26,075 nt of DNA from contig JASJQH010007011.1 in assembly GCA_040143965.1 (NCBI GenBank), positions 1 through 26,075 on the forward strand. The letters are read 5' to 3'. Of the stretch, positions 1-11,008 are shown one piece after another. A program made the translations under genes and the position numbers. Every line of letters starts with the position of its first letter. The first letter of the stretch is position 1. The notes under the pieces are model-generated. The model was not told where the DNA came from, did no database searches, and saw nothing but the letters and a program-made list of their open reading frames with translations. The DNA is from Basidiobolus ranarum. Lineage: Eukaryota; Basidiobolomycota; Basidiobolomycetes; Basidiobolales.

Positions 1-1590
1 GGTATGGCTCCGCCACCACCACCCCCTGGTGCACCTCGAGGTGGACCATTACTAGGTGGTCGCCGTCGCAAGCAGGTCAAGTGGGTTTCAAAGAATAAAC
101 TCAAGCAGCTCCAGTGGGAGAAACTTGCGGATCATTCAGTATCTAAAACCGTATGGGGATACCGTCAATCCGAGATTGTAACCCAGGAAGATCGCTTAGG
201 TCAAGCGTTCGATGAGAACGGTGTATTTAATGAAATTGAAGATCTATTCCCGGCTAGAGTTATAGAGGTCAAGATCAAAGCACCGGTTTTGGAAGAAGAG
301 CCAAAAGAAATTTCGGTATTGAACGCTAAACGAGCCTACAACATGAACATTATGTTGACCCGATTGAAACAATATACTTTCGAAGAAATTAGACTTGCGA
401 TTTTGGGAATGAATGAGACGATTATCACTGAGCAATTACTGAAGCAATTCCTTTCTTTTATTCCTACAGCTGAGGAAAAGGGGTTACTGGCTGAGTTCAA
501 AGACAATACTGAAAATCTAGCTAACCCCGATCGGTTCTTCGTGGAGATGCTCAATATTGATCGGTATGAGCATCGTCTTAAGGCGATGTATTTGAAATAC
601 ACTTTCCCTGAACGTTTCCGCGATCTCAACAACGATTTGACTGCAGTATTTGATGCCTCGATGGCAGTAAAATCTAGTCAGTCTCTACCTAAACTATTAG
701 AGTTGATTTTAGTGATGGGCAACTACATGAATGGAACCGGTTTCCGAGGCGGAGCTTATGGATTCAAAATCAATAGCATCAACAAATTGATCGATACCAA
801 GGACAAAGAGAATCAATATACTTTACTGCACTTTTTAGTAAACTTGATTGAAACAAAGTTCCCAGATATCGCCAAATTCCAAAGCGAATTAAAAGACATC
901 GGAGGAGCCTGTCGTATTTCTTTCCAGGAGATGAGGATCGAACTTCAGGATCTCCACTCTAAGCTCAAAGAGGTTGCCGTCGAGTTAGAAAAGCATCATT
1001 CTGCCCCAGAGAAGGATGATGATCCTTTTGCCAAAACTATGAAAGAATTCATGAACAACGCCCTAGAAGAGTTTAGTAATATGGATGTCAAATTCAAAGC
1101 TATGGAAGTTGCATATCAAGAAATCGTATCCCTCTATGGAGAAGATCCTAAAAGTACCGCGCCCGAGGAGTTCTTTGGTGTTTTCAAGAGTTTTGCCACT
1201 CTATTTAGCAAAGCCTCCAAGGATAATGCTGCCTTACGTGAGAAACAAGCTCAAATCGAAAAGAAGAAGAAACGAGATGAAGAGAAAGAAGTTCTCAAGG
1301 CTCAGAAGAAAGCGAGCCCCGTGCTCGAAGATGTGTCAAGTAACGATGATGAAAAGGGCGTTATGGACAATCTACTCGAGAACCTTCGTAAGGGGAATAG
1401 TGTTGAGGCTACACGAAAGATCCGTAGCCGTGACGATGCAGCAGCACGTCTACGTGATCGTCGTAAGACTCAGCAACGCAGTTCAATATCTTCTCGAGCT
1501 CTACAGATGTTGCATGAGATGAATGAAAACGATGCTCCACCTTTGCCACAAATTCCCGAAACTAATCCCGCCTCTACGCAGGTAAATTAG
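1..1590 (+). CDS. Diaphanous-type formin, 3' portion (FH1 end, FH2, DAD)
   Basis: This is the C-terminal part of a formin, which nucleates and elongates unbranched actin filaments for cables, septation and polar growth. The frame is already open at base 1 and begins in a Pro-rich FH1 tail (GMAPPPPPPGAPRGG), so the true start lies outside the window. FH2 follows from about residue 20 to 400. Its hallmark is the core around GNYMNGTGFRGGAYGFKI, followed by INKLIDTK and LLHFLV. A lysine-rich coiled segment comes next, then a DAD-like motif at about residue 453 (GVMDNLLENLRKG) with a basic stretch after it. The DAD implies Rho-GTPase-relieved autoinhibition through an N-terminal DID, which would lie upstream. 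The last codons read CAG-GTAAAT-TAG, which also looks like a splice donor, so a few C-terminal residues may differ. It belongs to the Bni1/SepA/For3 class; the exact orthologue is not decidable here. Confidence 0.95.
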   Translation, partial: GMAPPPPPPGAPRGGPLLGGRRRKQVKWVSKNKLKQLQWEKLADHSVSKTVWGYRQSEIVTQEDRLGQAFDENGVFNEIEDLFPARVIEVKIKAPVLEEEPKEISVLNAKRAYNMNIMLTRLKQYTFEEIRLAILGMNETIITEQLLKQFLSFIPTAEEKGLLAEFKDNTENLANPDRFFVEMLNIDRYEHRLKAMYLKYTFPERFRDLNNDLTAVFDASMAVKSSQSLPKLLELILVMGNYMNGTGFRGGAYGFKINSINKLIDTKDKENQYTLLHFLVNLIETKFPDIAKFQSELKDIGGACRISFQEMRIELQDLHSKLKEVAVELEKHHSAPEKDDDPFAKTMKEFMNNALEEFSNMDVKFKAMEVAYQEIVSLYGEDPKSTAPEEFFGVFKSFATLFSKASKDNAALREKQAQIEKKKKRDEEKEVLKAQKKASPVLEDVSSNDDEKGVMDNLLENLRKGNSVEATRKIRSRDDAAARLRDRRKTQQRSSISSRALQMLHEMNENDAPPLPQIPETNPASTQVN

Positions 1591-2497
1591 GGAAACATCT
1601 CGCAAGATTCTCAATATTAGATAGTTTAATCTCCTCACGTCATAACACATAAATCTTTATACTTTTCTTCAATTTATCCTATTTATTTAACCATTTTGCT
1701 TAAAACTAATCCAGAAAACCCCACTTTATCCCTCTTGTTAAAAATTTGACCTTAATCCTCACTCACAGTTCACATTTATATATTGGAATGCCAAGTTTAC
1801 GCAACATTGTATTATATCGGAATAATTTCAGGATCATATATTGAATTCGATTAAATGACTTTCAGTAATAATCCCTAGACAACACATAGTACGATAATGC
1901 TTCTAAATTTTTAAAACGATGATTGAACATATGATTTTGGTATTTACAGATAATTTATTTATAAAATTTAGATAACGGATATGTAACCTAGGTAAGTAAT
2001 ATACGTTAGAGAGCAATTCACAAGAGGCAAATAGTGTCGAGTATTGAAAGGATCAGATAGTTTAGAAAATAGATGTATTCACGTAGCGGGGTCTTACGCC
2101 GCCTCAGAAACACGGACCAAACAATATTCATCATATTGCAAGAATTAAAAGAGAATTCAAAATTATATCTTACCTATTATACAGCAACGAGCAGATCGTG
2201 AAGGGTGAGTATGAATGGTACACGTCCAGTCCTTATATAAGCCTATTTAAGCAGGGAGCCCTGGCTGCGTTATTTTTTTTTATCGATTATTTTCAAAATA
2301 GATAATTATTGGTTCTGATGATTCTAATTTTGATAGTACTCTACTGGTGACATTAAATGATCGATCTGGATAATTTTGGGTTTCAATCACGTGGCCTTCC
2401 ATGACCTTCTCACGCGCAAAAGAAATATGAAAGGATTTACCTTGAACTATTTAACTTGCATAGAATACACACGGTTAATTTAGAAGCTATTGAAGCC
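1591..2497. other. Intergenic: formin 3' flank and RBM42 5' flank
   Basis: AT-rich sequence with no supported gene. It should hold the formin 3' UTR and the promoter of the RRM gene. A T-rich tract followed by ATCGAT lies near 2270-2285. A TATATAAG-like box near 2236-2243 could serve either strand. A 37-codon minus-strand ORF near 2030-2145 is hydrophobic but matches nothing I recognise. Confidence 0.5.
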
Positions 2498-3319
2498 ATG
2501 TCGAATAAAAGAAATGCAGACCAACTGAATTCAGATACCAACTATGCTTCTTCCACTGCACCAGTAGAAGGTTCAGTAGATCCAACTGCTGCTCAATATG
2601 GATATAGTTACGATTATTCTGCTTACCAAGGGGCAGATCCTAACTACTACTCTCAATATGGATACTACCCAACCTCATATTATTCTTCAACCGCATATAC
2701 TCCCAGCACTTCATATTATACCCCACCTTCGCTTCCTTTAGGGTACGATCAAGGCTCTTACGTACCTCCTGAGCAACAAGATAAAGAAAACAGTAAAAAG
2801 AAGAAAAAAGCTATATACAGAGCAGCTGCTGGTGAGGTATGGGAAGACCAAACTTTAGGGGAGTGGGAAGACAGTATGTATCGATTTATTATAGGTAAAC
2901 TAAAGATACAATATGGGTACTAAGTATTTTATACACGCGTATATAGATGATTATCGACTATTTGCTGGAGATCTTGGTAATGAAGTAACCGAAGAAATGC
3001 TGGAAAAAGCTTTTTCAAAGTATCCTAGTTTACTTAAAGTGAAAGTAGTTCGGGATAAACGTTCCACCAAATCTAAAGGTTATGGTTTCCTAAGTTTTCA
3101 CGACCCAACTGATTTTGCTAAAGCTTGGAAAGAAATGAATGGTAAGGATGTACTTCAAATAAGATAAATTTCAACGAATACTAATTACTGAATCATTGTA
3201 TACTTTCATTGATGTTAGGTAAATATGTGGGTAATCGACCAATTAAACTTCGTAAAAGTACTTGGAAAGACCGTAATATGGATGTAAAGCGCAAGAAAGA
3301 ACTCTCAAGACGTTCATAA
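2498..3319 (+). CDS. RBM42: RBM42-like RNA-binding protein (single C-terminal RRM)
   Basis: Exons 2498-2873, 2947-3141 and 3219-3319 give 223 aa, with introns of 73 and 77 bp that start GTATGT and GTAAGG. The N-terminal half is low-complexity and Tyr/Ser/Gln-rich (repeated QYGY, SYY, YYPTSYY). Next comes KKKKKAIYRAAAGEVWED, the conserved lead-in to the RRM in RBM42. The RRM starts at about residue 126: RNP2 is LFAGDL (130-135) and RNP1 is KGYGFLSF (169-176). Splicing at the second intron restores the family sequence MNGKYVGNRPIKLRKS, followed by WKDRNMD and a basic tail. RBM42 proteins bind RNA and are linked to spliceosomal and mRNP function; the exact role here is inferred. The ATG at 2498 is preferred over an upstream TTG in the same frame. 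An AATAAA lies at 3525-3530. Confidence 0.92.
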
Positions 3320-3840
3320 ATTTGACTGATCGATTCTCAATCATTCTGACGTTGCTCTCAAAGCAATAGCTTTTGTAAACCTTTCCTCCACATCAATTCG
3401 TTTTAGAGTGCTGTGACGTTTCGTGTAATTTATAGAATTTAATCAGCACAAAGTTCAGGTCAAATCCTACGTGTGTATGTGAGAGTAATGTGCCATTCGA
3501 GGTGGTGCGAGACCAAGGTTATGAAATAAACATACTGTTATGAAGTATCCCAATTAAGCACGACAAATGCATGCTAGACTGCTCTATTCCATTCTGTTTG
3601 GTGAAGTATTTACGAATAAAAGCCAGGGAATTTTTATGATTGGAGGAGAGGACAGGCTATTTGTATAAGGCGATAGGTTAACCCGAGAGGATTCCCAAGA
3701 CTTTTCTACGATAAATCGATAGCGAGTTATGGTTCGAGAAGTGAAGGTCGCGATTTATCGAAATCTTTTTCCTTTAAATAACAACATTGCTTCAACACAT
3801 CGCGACTTATCTTTGACTCCCTACTCATATTATTGTCATT
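3320..3840. other. Intergenic between the RRM gene and a small ORF
   Basis: This holds the RRM gene's 3' UTR (AATAAA at 3525-3530) and, before 3841, a pyrimidine-rich stretch with little G, which looks like a fungal promoter or 5' leader. I see no other gene or RNA. Confidence 0.4.
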
Positions 3841-4116
3841 ATGTCATACGAACCTACTTTACCAAATCCAATTGTCAGTCCAAGTCTTCCCCCCAATGTG
3901 TACAACCATATTTCTGGTGAGGACATGATGGATTTCCAAACTGGTGATAATGCCTCCACGTACTCCAACACGAACGGATATCTCACCCCCACCCCTTCCA
4001 TCTCTTCACTTGACTCCACTCTGAGTGACAACTCCATAGCAGAGGAACCAGAAGAGAAGGAAACCAACCGAGCCAAGAAGAGAAAGATCGTGTTAAACTG
4101 TGCAAGTGGTCTATAA
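3841..4116 (+). CDS. Small hypothetical protein, Ser/Thr/Pro-rich, 91 aa
   Basis: I do not recognise this gene. The ATG at 3841 follows a pyrimidine-rich leader and opens a 91-codon frame ending in TAA. The protein is Pro-rich at the start (PTLPNPIVSPSLPPN), then acidic and Ser/Thr-rich (LTPTPSISSLDSTLSDNS, EEPEEKE). It ends in a basic cluster, AKKRKIV, that could be a nuclear localisation signal. It looks disordered and has no domain. It could be a complete small regulatory protein, or the first exon of a longer gene whose later exons I could not find before the Med13 3' end at 4717. An 83-codon frame lies antisense across most of it, so coding status rests on composition and context only. 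Confidence 0.42.
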   Translation: MSYEPTLPNPIVSPSLPPNVYNHISGEDMMDFQTGDNASTYSNTNGYLTPTPSISSLDSTLSDNSIAEEPEEKETNRAKKRKIVLNCASGL

Positions 4117-4716
4117 CAACCATTCTTATATCACTTCCTCAGTGATGCGATATCGTCCGACGTTAACCCAAATTCAGTTGTTACTTTCATGGATCATATG
4201 TATATATATCTTGGATATTTTGGATTTACCTTGAAACTTTCTTTTGAATCCAAGGATTTCATTTTCTTTGTGAAAGGACGTATTGAATGTTTTTGATTTC
4301 ATTATATAAACAAAATCCAGATCCAGGTCCAAAGCCACTTTCAAAATTGATATTTTGAACATGAGAAATGACCCAAATCAATTGATTTCCCATGATTTAT
4401 ATCAAGTGGAAGAATGGAATTGAATGATTTCCCATGGTTTATATATAATCCATTTCTTATGTACAAAAATTCGTAATGTAAAGGAATGAGTAGAGAGGCA
4501 TCAAATCAAGAGAAAAAAACAAAGGTCTACAATGGGATTAGGAAGTGTAAGTATAGTATTTACTACATACTATGGATAAATTGTTAGGGGGATTATTTAA
4601 AAATTGCTCCGATCCTGGAAAGGTTCATGGGCTGTAAGTAGTGTCAGTACCACTATCACTATCACTACTAATCGATCTTGCACCGAATCCACACTGCCAT
4701 CCTCACTTCATTCGGC
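4117..4716. other. Intergenic, AT-rich, 3' of Med13
   Basis: No gene seen. It lies between the small plus-strand ORF and the convergent Med13 stop. It contains a pair of near-identical 19-bp repeats (listed separately) and a short CACTATCACTATCACTACTA run near 4651-4671. Confidence 0.4.
4384..4444. repeat. Two 19-bp direct repeats, 42 bp apart
   Basis: GATTTCCCATGATTTATAT at 4384-4402 recurs at 4426-4444 with one mismatch (ATG to ATGG context). It is non-coding and its function is unknown. Confidence 0.7.
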
Positions 4717-7700
4717 TCACTGGATTGTAAGTAGGATTCTGGCCAGCCGTTCTACCAGAAACACATGGTAAGGGAGGCAATTTGCCCAAAATGAGCCGTA
4801 ATTGAGGTGGGAAAGGGCATGATACTGCTTAAGTAAGTTTCGAAGAATGGCTGTAGCTTGTAGATGATTGATGATAGAGGGCGTATGTTCAGATTCCATG
4901 GATGCGATATTAGGAAAAGCGCGGTAATACAACATATGAACCTAACAATAACAAAGCTCGTTAATATTCCCATCAATGCCAATTTTTGAATGAATCTTGT
5001 TCTTACTTCAACTGCTTTGGGCTCAAATACTTGCTTTTCACGTAGTTCCGAGCCACTCTTGGGTGGAACTTCTATTAGTGAACCGGATGCAAGGGGGAGT
5101 AAGCTAGAATCACTACTCAAAGGAGTTCGGTGATTCCATAGCAACGCGTATGTGGACCCAGAAGAGGTTTCTAAAATTTCAGGTCGATTCCCAGGTATTT
5201 CTCCCGCTTCCTCCATGGTATTTTCGATGATATCGTCGTCAGGGAAAAGTTTAAATGGTGAATCCAGATCTATGCAATTAACAGTAAGATAGAGATAAGG
5301 CCCATTTTTCGTGATTTCTTTCCACTCTGAGATGGTTAAAGGCAAAGTTTAGTCACGTCGCGTTACAATAATACAAAACTACATCCAAGTTAAATACCTG
5401 CTAGTTCGAAGTGTGGCATGAGTCCAAGTCGACCTATGTGAACGGTCCAGAACATTCCATTGTCAGAGATCATCCCACACGTTGTTTGCCATAGTCGACG
5501 AGCAGCGGTTGCGAATGATTTACGGTCAGTAAGCTCATATGTGGCTTGTTCTAACAGTCCGCCTTGCCCATCGGTCCATACGGAGAACATCCATTTCTGG
5601 TCAAAACTATAACTATAAGCAACATGGAGATCTCTTTCAGGATTCATGAGAGTATGTCGAGTGTTGACTATGGGTTTGAATGAATAATGGACTGTGGGGG
5701 GAGTAATCTTGGCCAATACATAGGCAGGAAGATAAACCCTCGTTTTGGGGACGGTTGCTGGATTAGAGGCTGGATTCATGGGTCGGCTTAGGTATTGTCG
5801 GCACCGATTGTAAACCGAGAATGCGATCTCTTTTAAACCAAATCGCTGATAGCCTCCAAATGAACTTGCACGAAGAATATGCTCAGCTGGAATGATTTGA
5901 AGAACAAGCTGATCTATAAGTCCAGGCGCTCCGCCGCATTGAGCAACGAGCTCATTATAAATATGGCAGAGTTCGAAATACGAAGAAGGCTCTGAAAAAG
6001 GATTCACTAAATATACAATAATATACGGGCTATCTTGTGGTCCATTCAATTTCAAGCTACGAGCAAGGTTTTGACAGGCAGCCAAGTAGCCACTAAGTCT
6101 TCGATTACCGGGTCCAGTACAAAAGGGGGCAGGAATTAGGCCACCTCGCAGGCCTTCGAGATGTCCTGGGGTATGTCCACCAAGGGAGGAAGCTTCGTAG
6201 ACTGCTCCAAGTTGCGTAAAAAACCATTGGGCCGAGTTTTCCATAGCTTGTCCCTCTGGATAAATAGCAAACCAGGACACCTTTTTCTTACCTCCGTACG
6301 GCTCAAGATTCATTTTTTCCCAAAAACGAAGGATCAAAGGTGACGCTTGTATACATTCTTCATTGTGGTTCACGATAATGTCAGGGGACGTTAGCGAGTC
6401 TAGTACGGGCTCTTGAGATTTTCTTTTTTTTACTTGATATTTTCCATATTTGGCTTGAGTTTGATTGACATCACAGAGCTCAAGGTACTGCTGTACTGAC
6501 AACGGTCCTCGCAATGAAAGCATTTCCTGTTGAGACATCTCATTTGTGTACGTAAACATCCCTCCAAGAACCTTTTTCAAGAAGGGGACGGCTCTGAGGG
6601 CGAAGTCTGGTAATGGTTCACTCGAGTTGTTAAATTTGGCAGGGTTTTTAGCAAGTGTACGTGATATATAATTGTATCGTTCGGCAATCAGCATGGTGCA
6701 TTCTCCATCAATGGCTTCTCCTCCATTAGCAGTGAAATCAACTATTCCTCCTCCAAATGGATAATTGCCCATGGTTGTCTGTTGACACAATCTTTCAACA
6801 GCCATCAGATACTGGAATTTATTTAGCACCAGTCCATCGGATAGGGCATATCGAAATTCAGTTGGTGTTGCAACTAAAGTCGTTTGACCTCGTGGTTCGT
6901 TTTCCTCTATAACGCCGAATACCAACGACCAGTTTAAGTTCAATTTCATCTCTTCGGTTTGTCTAGATTTCATGAGGTTGAACACCGGCAGCAACTCATT
7001 GGCCCGTGGTTGAAACCGGTCCATCAAAATCATGTAACGAGCACTGTTAACTGTTTGATTGTGAGTTACGGGGGTTGTACCGTCGTCATCGGAACTGATC
7101 GCACCTTCATCTTCGCTACTTTCTTCTTCACTGGCGCTGCTGCTATCATTGCTACTTTCAGAACTACTATCAGATACGCTTAAGGGGCGAGGGTCAGTGG
7201 GATTCCTAACGCCAGATCCGACTTTATAATTGTACATGGAATTCATTCCACTTTTAGCTTTGTATACTTTTTTCTTAGTTTTCAAGTATCCAGGGCGTCT
7301 AATTCTGGGGTGAGAGTTCGCAGTGTAAACGATTCGTCTCATGCGAACACGATGACAAGGCTTAAAGCCAAATCTTCCCCCTTCACGGTACTTATTTACA
7401 TCAAAAGTGATCCCTTTAATGGGGGAGTATTCTGAAGGAAGATGAGGATCATAAGACTCATAAGAGACTTCGTCCACCACAAACACTTCCGAGCTTTCAG
7501 ATGGATCTTTTTTGACCACAGTATCAGGGATTGGTGTGGAGTCCAAAGCATTCTCCACTACTTCGGTGACGGGAGTTTTGTAGGCCAAAGTGGGAGTCAT
7601 TACCGAATCTGCTAAAACGGGTTCCTCTTTGATTGAGAGTGAAGGAGTGGCCGAGAGCTTTTCGTCACAATTAGAGTCTAGGCTGGGGTTTTGATTGATG

Positions 7701-10192
7701 AGAGGGACAGAGTGTCCATTGGGATTCTCATTGAACATGTCCAAGTTTCCGAATTCACCAGACATCATCATATTGTTGCCCGTAGATTGTGTAGGGAGCT
7801 TAGGCTGTGGGTGGCAAATGAGGCAAAAAGTTAGTAAATGACTTCACTCGAGTAGCTCCAAGAATGGTGCTTTACCTCGTCAAAAAAGTTGAAATCATCA
7901 TCAGTAACCATCATGTTATCCAGATCAGAATAGCCGTAGCTTGACATCATCATGGTATCCATCATCATCGGGTCCATGTCAAGCATCCCCGGGAAAGAGT
8001 TAAGATCTGAAGACAATCCATTTTCTACCACCATATCGTCCGTATTTGCAGCGTCGGGAGTAGACAGGCTACCAGGAGTTGTGAAGTGGCCAGATGTGGC
8101 AGTACTGCAGATGAGAAAGCTGGTAAGATTAAAATGAAGTTGATGCGTAACTTGAAAGCACAATTACCTTGAGCCAATGGCCATGTCCATCGCGATGGGC
8201 GCAGAAGTGGGTTGAAACATATTCTCCACCTTCACATGTGCATCATTGACGGTGGTGGATCCATCATTCAGCCTCGTGGATTCGGTGTTGGGATTCTCTT
8301 TAACAACTCGGTATTTAGACTGTATGGCCTCAAGCTCTTCTGGTGGAATCTGCTCGTCCTGAAGAGCACATCGTGCTAGACTCTCGTGCACTATGCTTTC
8401 GCAGTCATTTCGATAGTCCCACAATAAGTGATTATTTGAAGAGTTAACTGTGCGATGTTCAATAAGAAATTTGAACAAAGTAGGAACTGAAGGGAAATCG
8501 CCAGATTTAGCTGCCTCAATAAGAATGGATCGAGTAATATCGGGATTACCCTCCTCAAGAGGATTTAACTTGTCTGAATAAAATGAAGGATGCGCGATAT
8601 TCTCTTTCCACCCGTATCTTCTGAGCTTTTCACTGGTATCTTCGCTGATTCCCTGGAGTTCAGAATCAAAGTGGATTCCAAAATCTGAGTAGTGTTCATG
8701 CTTTGTGTCATTAACAAAGACAAAATAGGTTGGACAAAACCCAACCTTCTGGCTTTGTTGTAGCTTAACGGAGACAACCGGAGGTAGATGGCAATTCGCT
8801 TTAGCATGTTCCTCTAATATTTCCATAGGAACACCGGTCAATAACGACCATTCTTGAAATGTATCATGTCGATCGTAAGACTGTTCCATTGGTGCATGCA
8901 GGACTCCAGTAACTCCATGAGGGGCTATTAAGACTATATCAAGGCATACTTCGATTAACGTGGGGCCCAAAGCATATAAATAATAGACACCATTTTTACC
9001 TTCGATCTCCTCTCGTTTGTGTTGGTCATTATTGTTAGAAAATTTGGAATTGATGTCGTTGGTATTGGTTGAATTTTTCTCGGGTGGATTGGTATTTTCC
9101 ATACTGCTAAGTTTAGCAATATCTTCCATGTTTAATGGCCGAATTTGACATCTTTTGATAATAGGTTGAAAAACAAGATTAGTGAAGGATAGATGGATTT
9201 TGAAAGTGCATGATGTTGCTCTACAAGTAAGAATGGTTGTTAGATTAGAATAGCCGATTGGTGAGTGAATCCAAGTAACATTAATTTACTGAGTAGATAA
9301 AGGCTGCTTTGTACTGTTCATATCATCTACCGATGTACATATTGGAGCTGGGAGAATATGTGCCTCCCCTAGCCTAATAGCACCGTTCAGAGCCATTCTC
9401 CTACAACCGAATAAAGGTTAATAAAGCTTTTTGAAAACTTGAAGGATTAGTAACCAAGAACCTTTCTATAACATTGAGAAGCGCGTTTATAAATAGTTGA
9501 TATTCAAGTGGTGTGTTTGTGGGAGAATCAGAACCACGTAGAGCAGTTAGCGAATTCCCATTAGAGGGAACCAAAGCATCCCAATTAAAAAAACCAGATT
9601 GAATTTCTATAAGCAGAACAAATGAGTTTAAATGAGCTAATTTAAAAGAATAAAAACTTTCGATGATTGAAGTACCTTGCAAAGAAGATAACGTATCATT
9701 ATGAGAACCAGAGGGATCGAATAGCCAAAATACCCAGAGTTCGCGAATAACTTTACTTGGATCGGGTGGTGCGGCTGCGGCAAGTGGTATTGTATACCTC
9801 CACAAAGCCGGGACGCCAGCATCCAACAAAGAAATATATGCGGAAATTAAGGGATCTTCAGAAAAACAACCAGGAGAGACAGCGGTATTTATAGAGTTTT
9901 TTTGCTGTACAAAAGAAGAGAGTACAGTTTGAGAACAGGTCCAAGTATAACGTTGCCATTTGATTTGTGAAATTCCAGCCTTTGGATTGAAACAACACGT
10001 TAATTTCACGTTTTAAAAGAGCAGGTGAGAAAAAATATGTAGTATAAGTCATATTGCTGCAAAGTACTCTTTTGAGAAAAGACATATGGCAAGATCAAAG
10101 AAATTGGTACTAATTGGTTTTCTTGAGAGAGAAAATGGGAGTAATGAACATACCACTGTAAGTATGTTTGTCAAACTATTTTCAGTCAACAT
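4717..10192 (-). CDS. MED13: Mediator complex subunit 13 (Med13/Srb9/Ssn2)
   Basis: Med13 joins Cdk8, cyclin C and Med12 as the kinase module that restrains Mediator-RNA polymerase II contact. Exons in transcript order: 10192-10154, 9979-9676, 9606-9462, 9400-9290, 9220-8168, 8104-7876, 7804-5398, 5326-5007, 4941-4717, giving 1610 aa. The N-terminal Med13_N domain shows ISQIKWQRYTW, LWVFWLFDPS, INALLNVIERR and SCTFKIHL. The middle holds DDDFNFFDE and a Ser/Asp/Glu-rich acidic tract. The C-terminal PIWI-like half shows GPLSVQQYLEL, MNLEPYGGKKKVSWFAIYP, PYIIVYLVNPF, LQIIPAEHIL and SFDQKWMFSVWTD. The last exon gives LKQYHALSHL and NCLPYHVFLVERL, as at the end of animal Med13. Introns are 61-71 bp except the first, about 174 bp, which makes exon 1 the least certain part. 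The 69-bp intron at 9675-9607 has no stop and keeps frame. Confidence 0.95.
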
Positions 10193-11008
10193 CGCGTGGA
10201 AAATGCATTTATAGACCACAGTCTTTTAGAAGGTGGTAATCTACACGATTTACGTTCTGTTATGACTGACTAGATAAAATATCCAAGAATCGATTACTAG
10301 CAATGTTTTCGAGGGGTTGATAATAATTTCCCCAGCTATCCATTACACAAAATTCTTTAGAACTACTCAAGATTGAATTAATCTTAGTGCTAAGGATCTT
10401 CAATCAAGTTAGTCAACAATTCCAGCCGAGATACATAACTTAAGCTCAAATTGTATTTTGACTAGAGGTGGCAGAAAACCAGGAAAATCAAGTTATCCAA
10501 ATCAAGCTCAATGTGAGAGAACATCACTCACAGAGGAGCCAACTAATATTGCAATATACATGTACATTTGTCAGTATATGGAGCGCAAAGGGTGCGTATG
10601 AAAGGATGCGAAAAAGCAGCGGCATAACTGGTAGAGATAAGTCAGAGATTGTTACTCAAACTAAAGCTGTAGTATATGTATATAGGCAAGTCTGCTAACT
10701 CGTACCAGTCATTACTAGTTTAGGTATACTACGAAGCTGGTCAAGTGCATTTACTGGACATTATGTATTTGGTAGCTTGTCATAATTCATTTATCCATAT
10801 CTAGTACAACTCTATCAATGCATATAATCAGGATAGTACAATCAATCAATCTACGGATATAACAACTAGTATAAGATCAGGGCGGAGATCAGAAGGAAGA
10901 TCAATAAAAAGCATTTTATGATAACGAATAGAAGAAAGGAAGATGCAAAATTCTTTCTACAGCACATGTAATCAGATCTAATGTAACCAATGCAAATTCA
11001 TCTAAATC
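10193..11008. other. Intergenic: Med13 promoter and zinc-finger gene 3' flank
   Basis: Both flanking genes run on the minus strand, so this holds the 3' end of the zinc-finger gene and the Med13 promoter. A 76-codon plus-strand frame (10468-10698) has only a GTG start and no recognisable features, so I treat it as chance. Confidence 0.4.

Noticed and set aside
244-632. Minus-strand frames inside the formin
   Set aside because: Antisense shadows of the strongly conserved FH2 coding sequence.
2030-2145. 37-codon hydrophobic minus-strand frame starting MMNIVWSVF, with a TATA-like box upstream
   Set aside because: It could encode a tiny membrane protein, but there is no recognisable family and no conservation evidence.
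2456-2497. Upstream TTG start extending the RBM42-like protein
   Set aside because: The ATG at 2498 is the normal start. The extension lies in the leader and adds no conserved sequence.
10468-10698. 76-codon plus-strand frame upstream of Med13
   Set aside because: Only a GTG start, no family resemblance, no splice partners, and it lies in the Med13 promoter.
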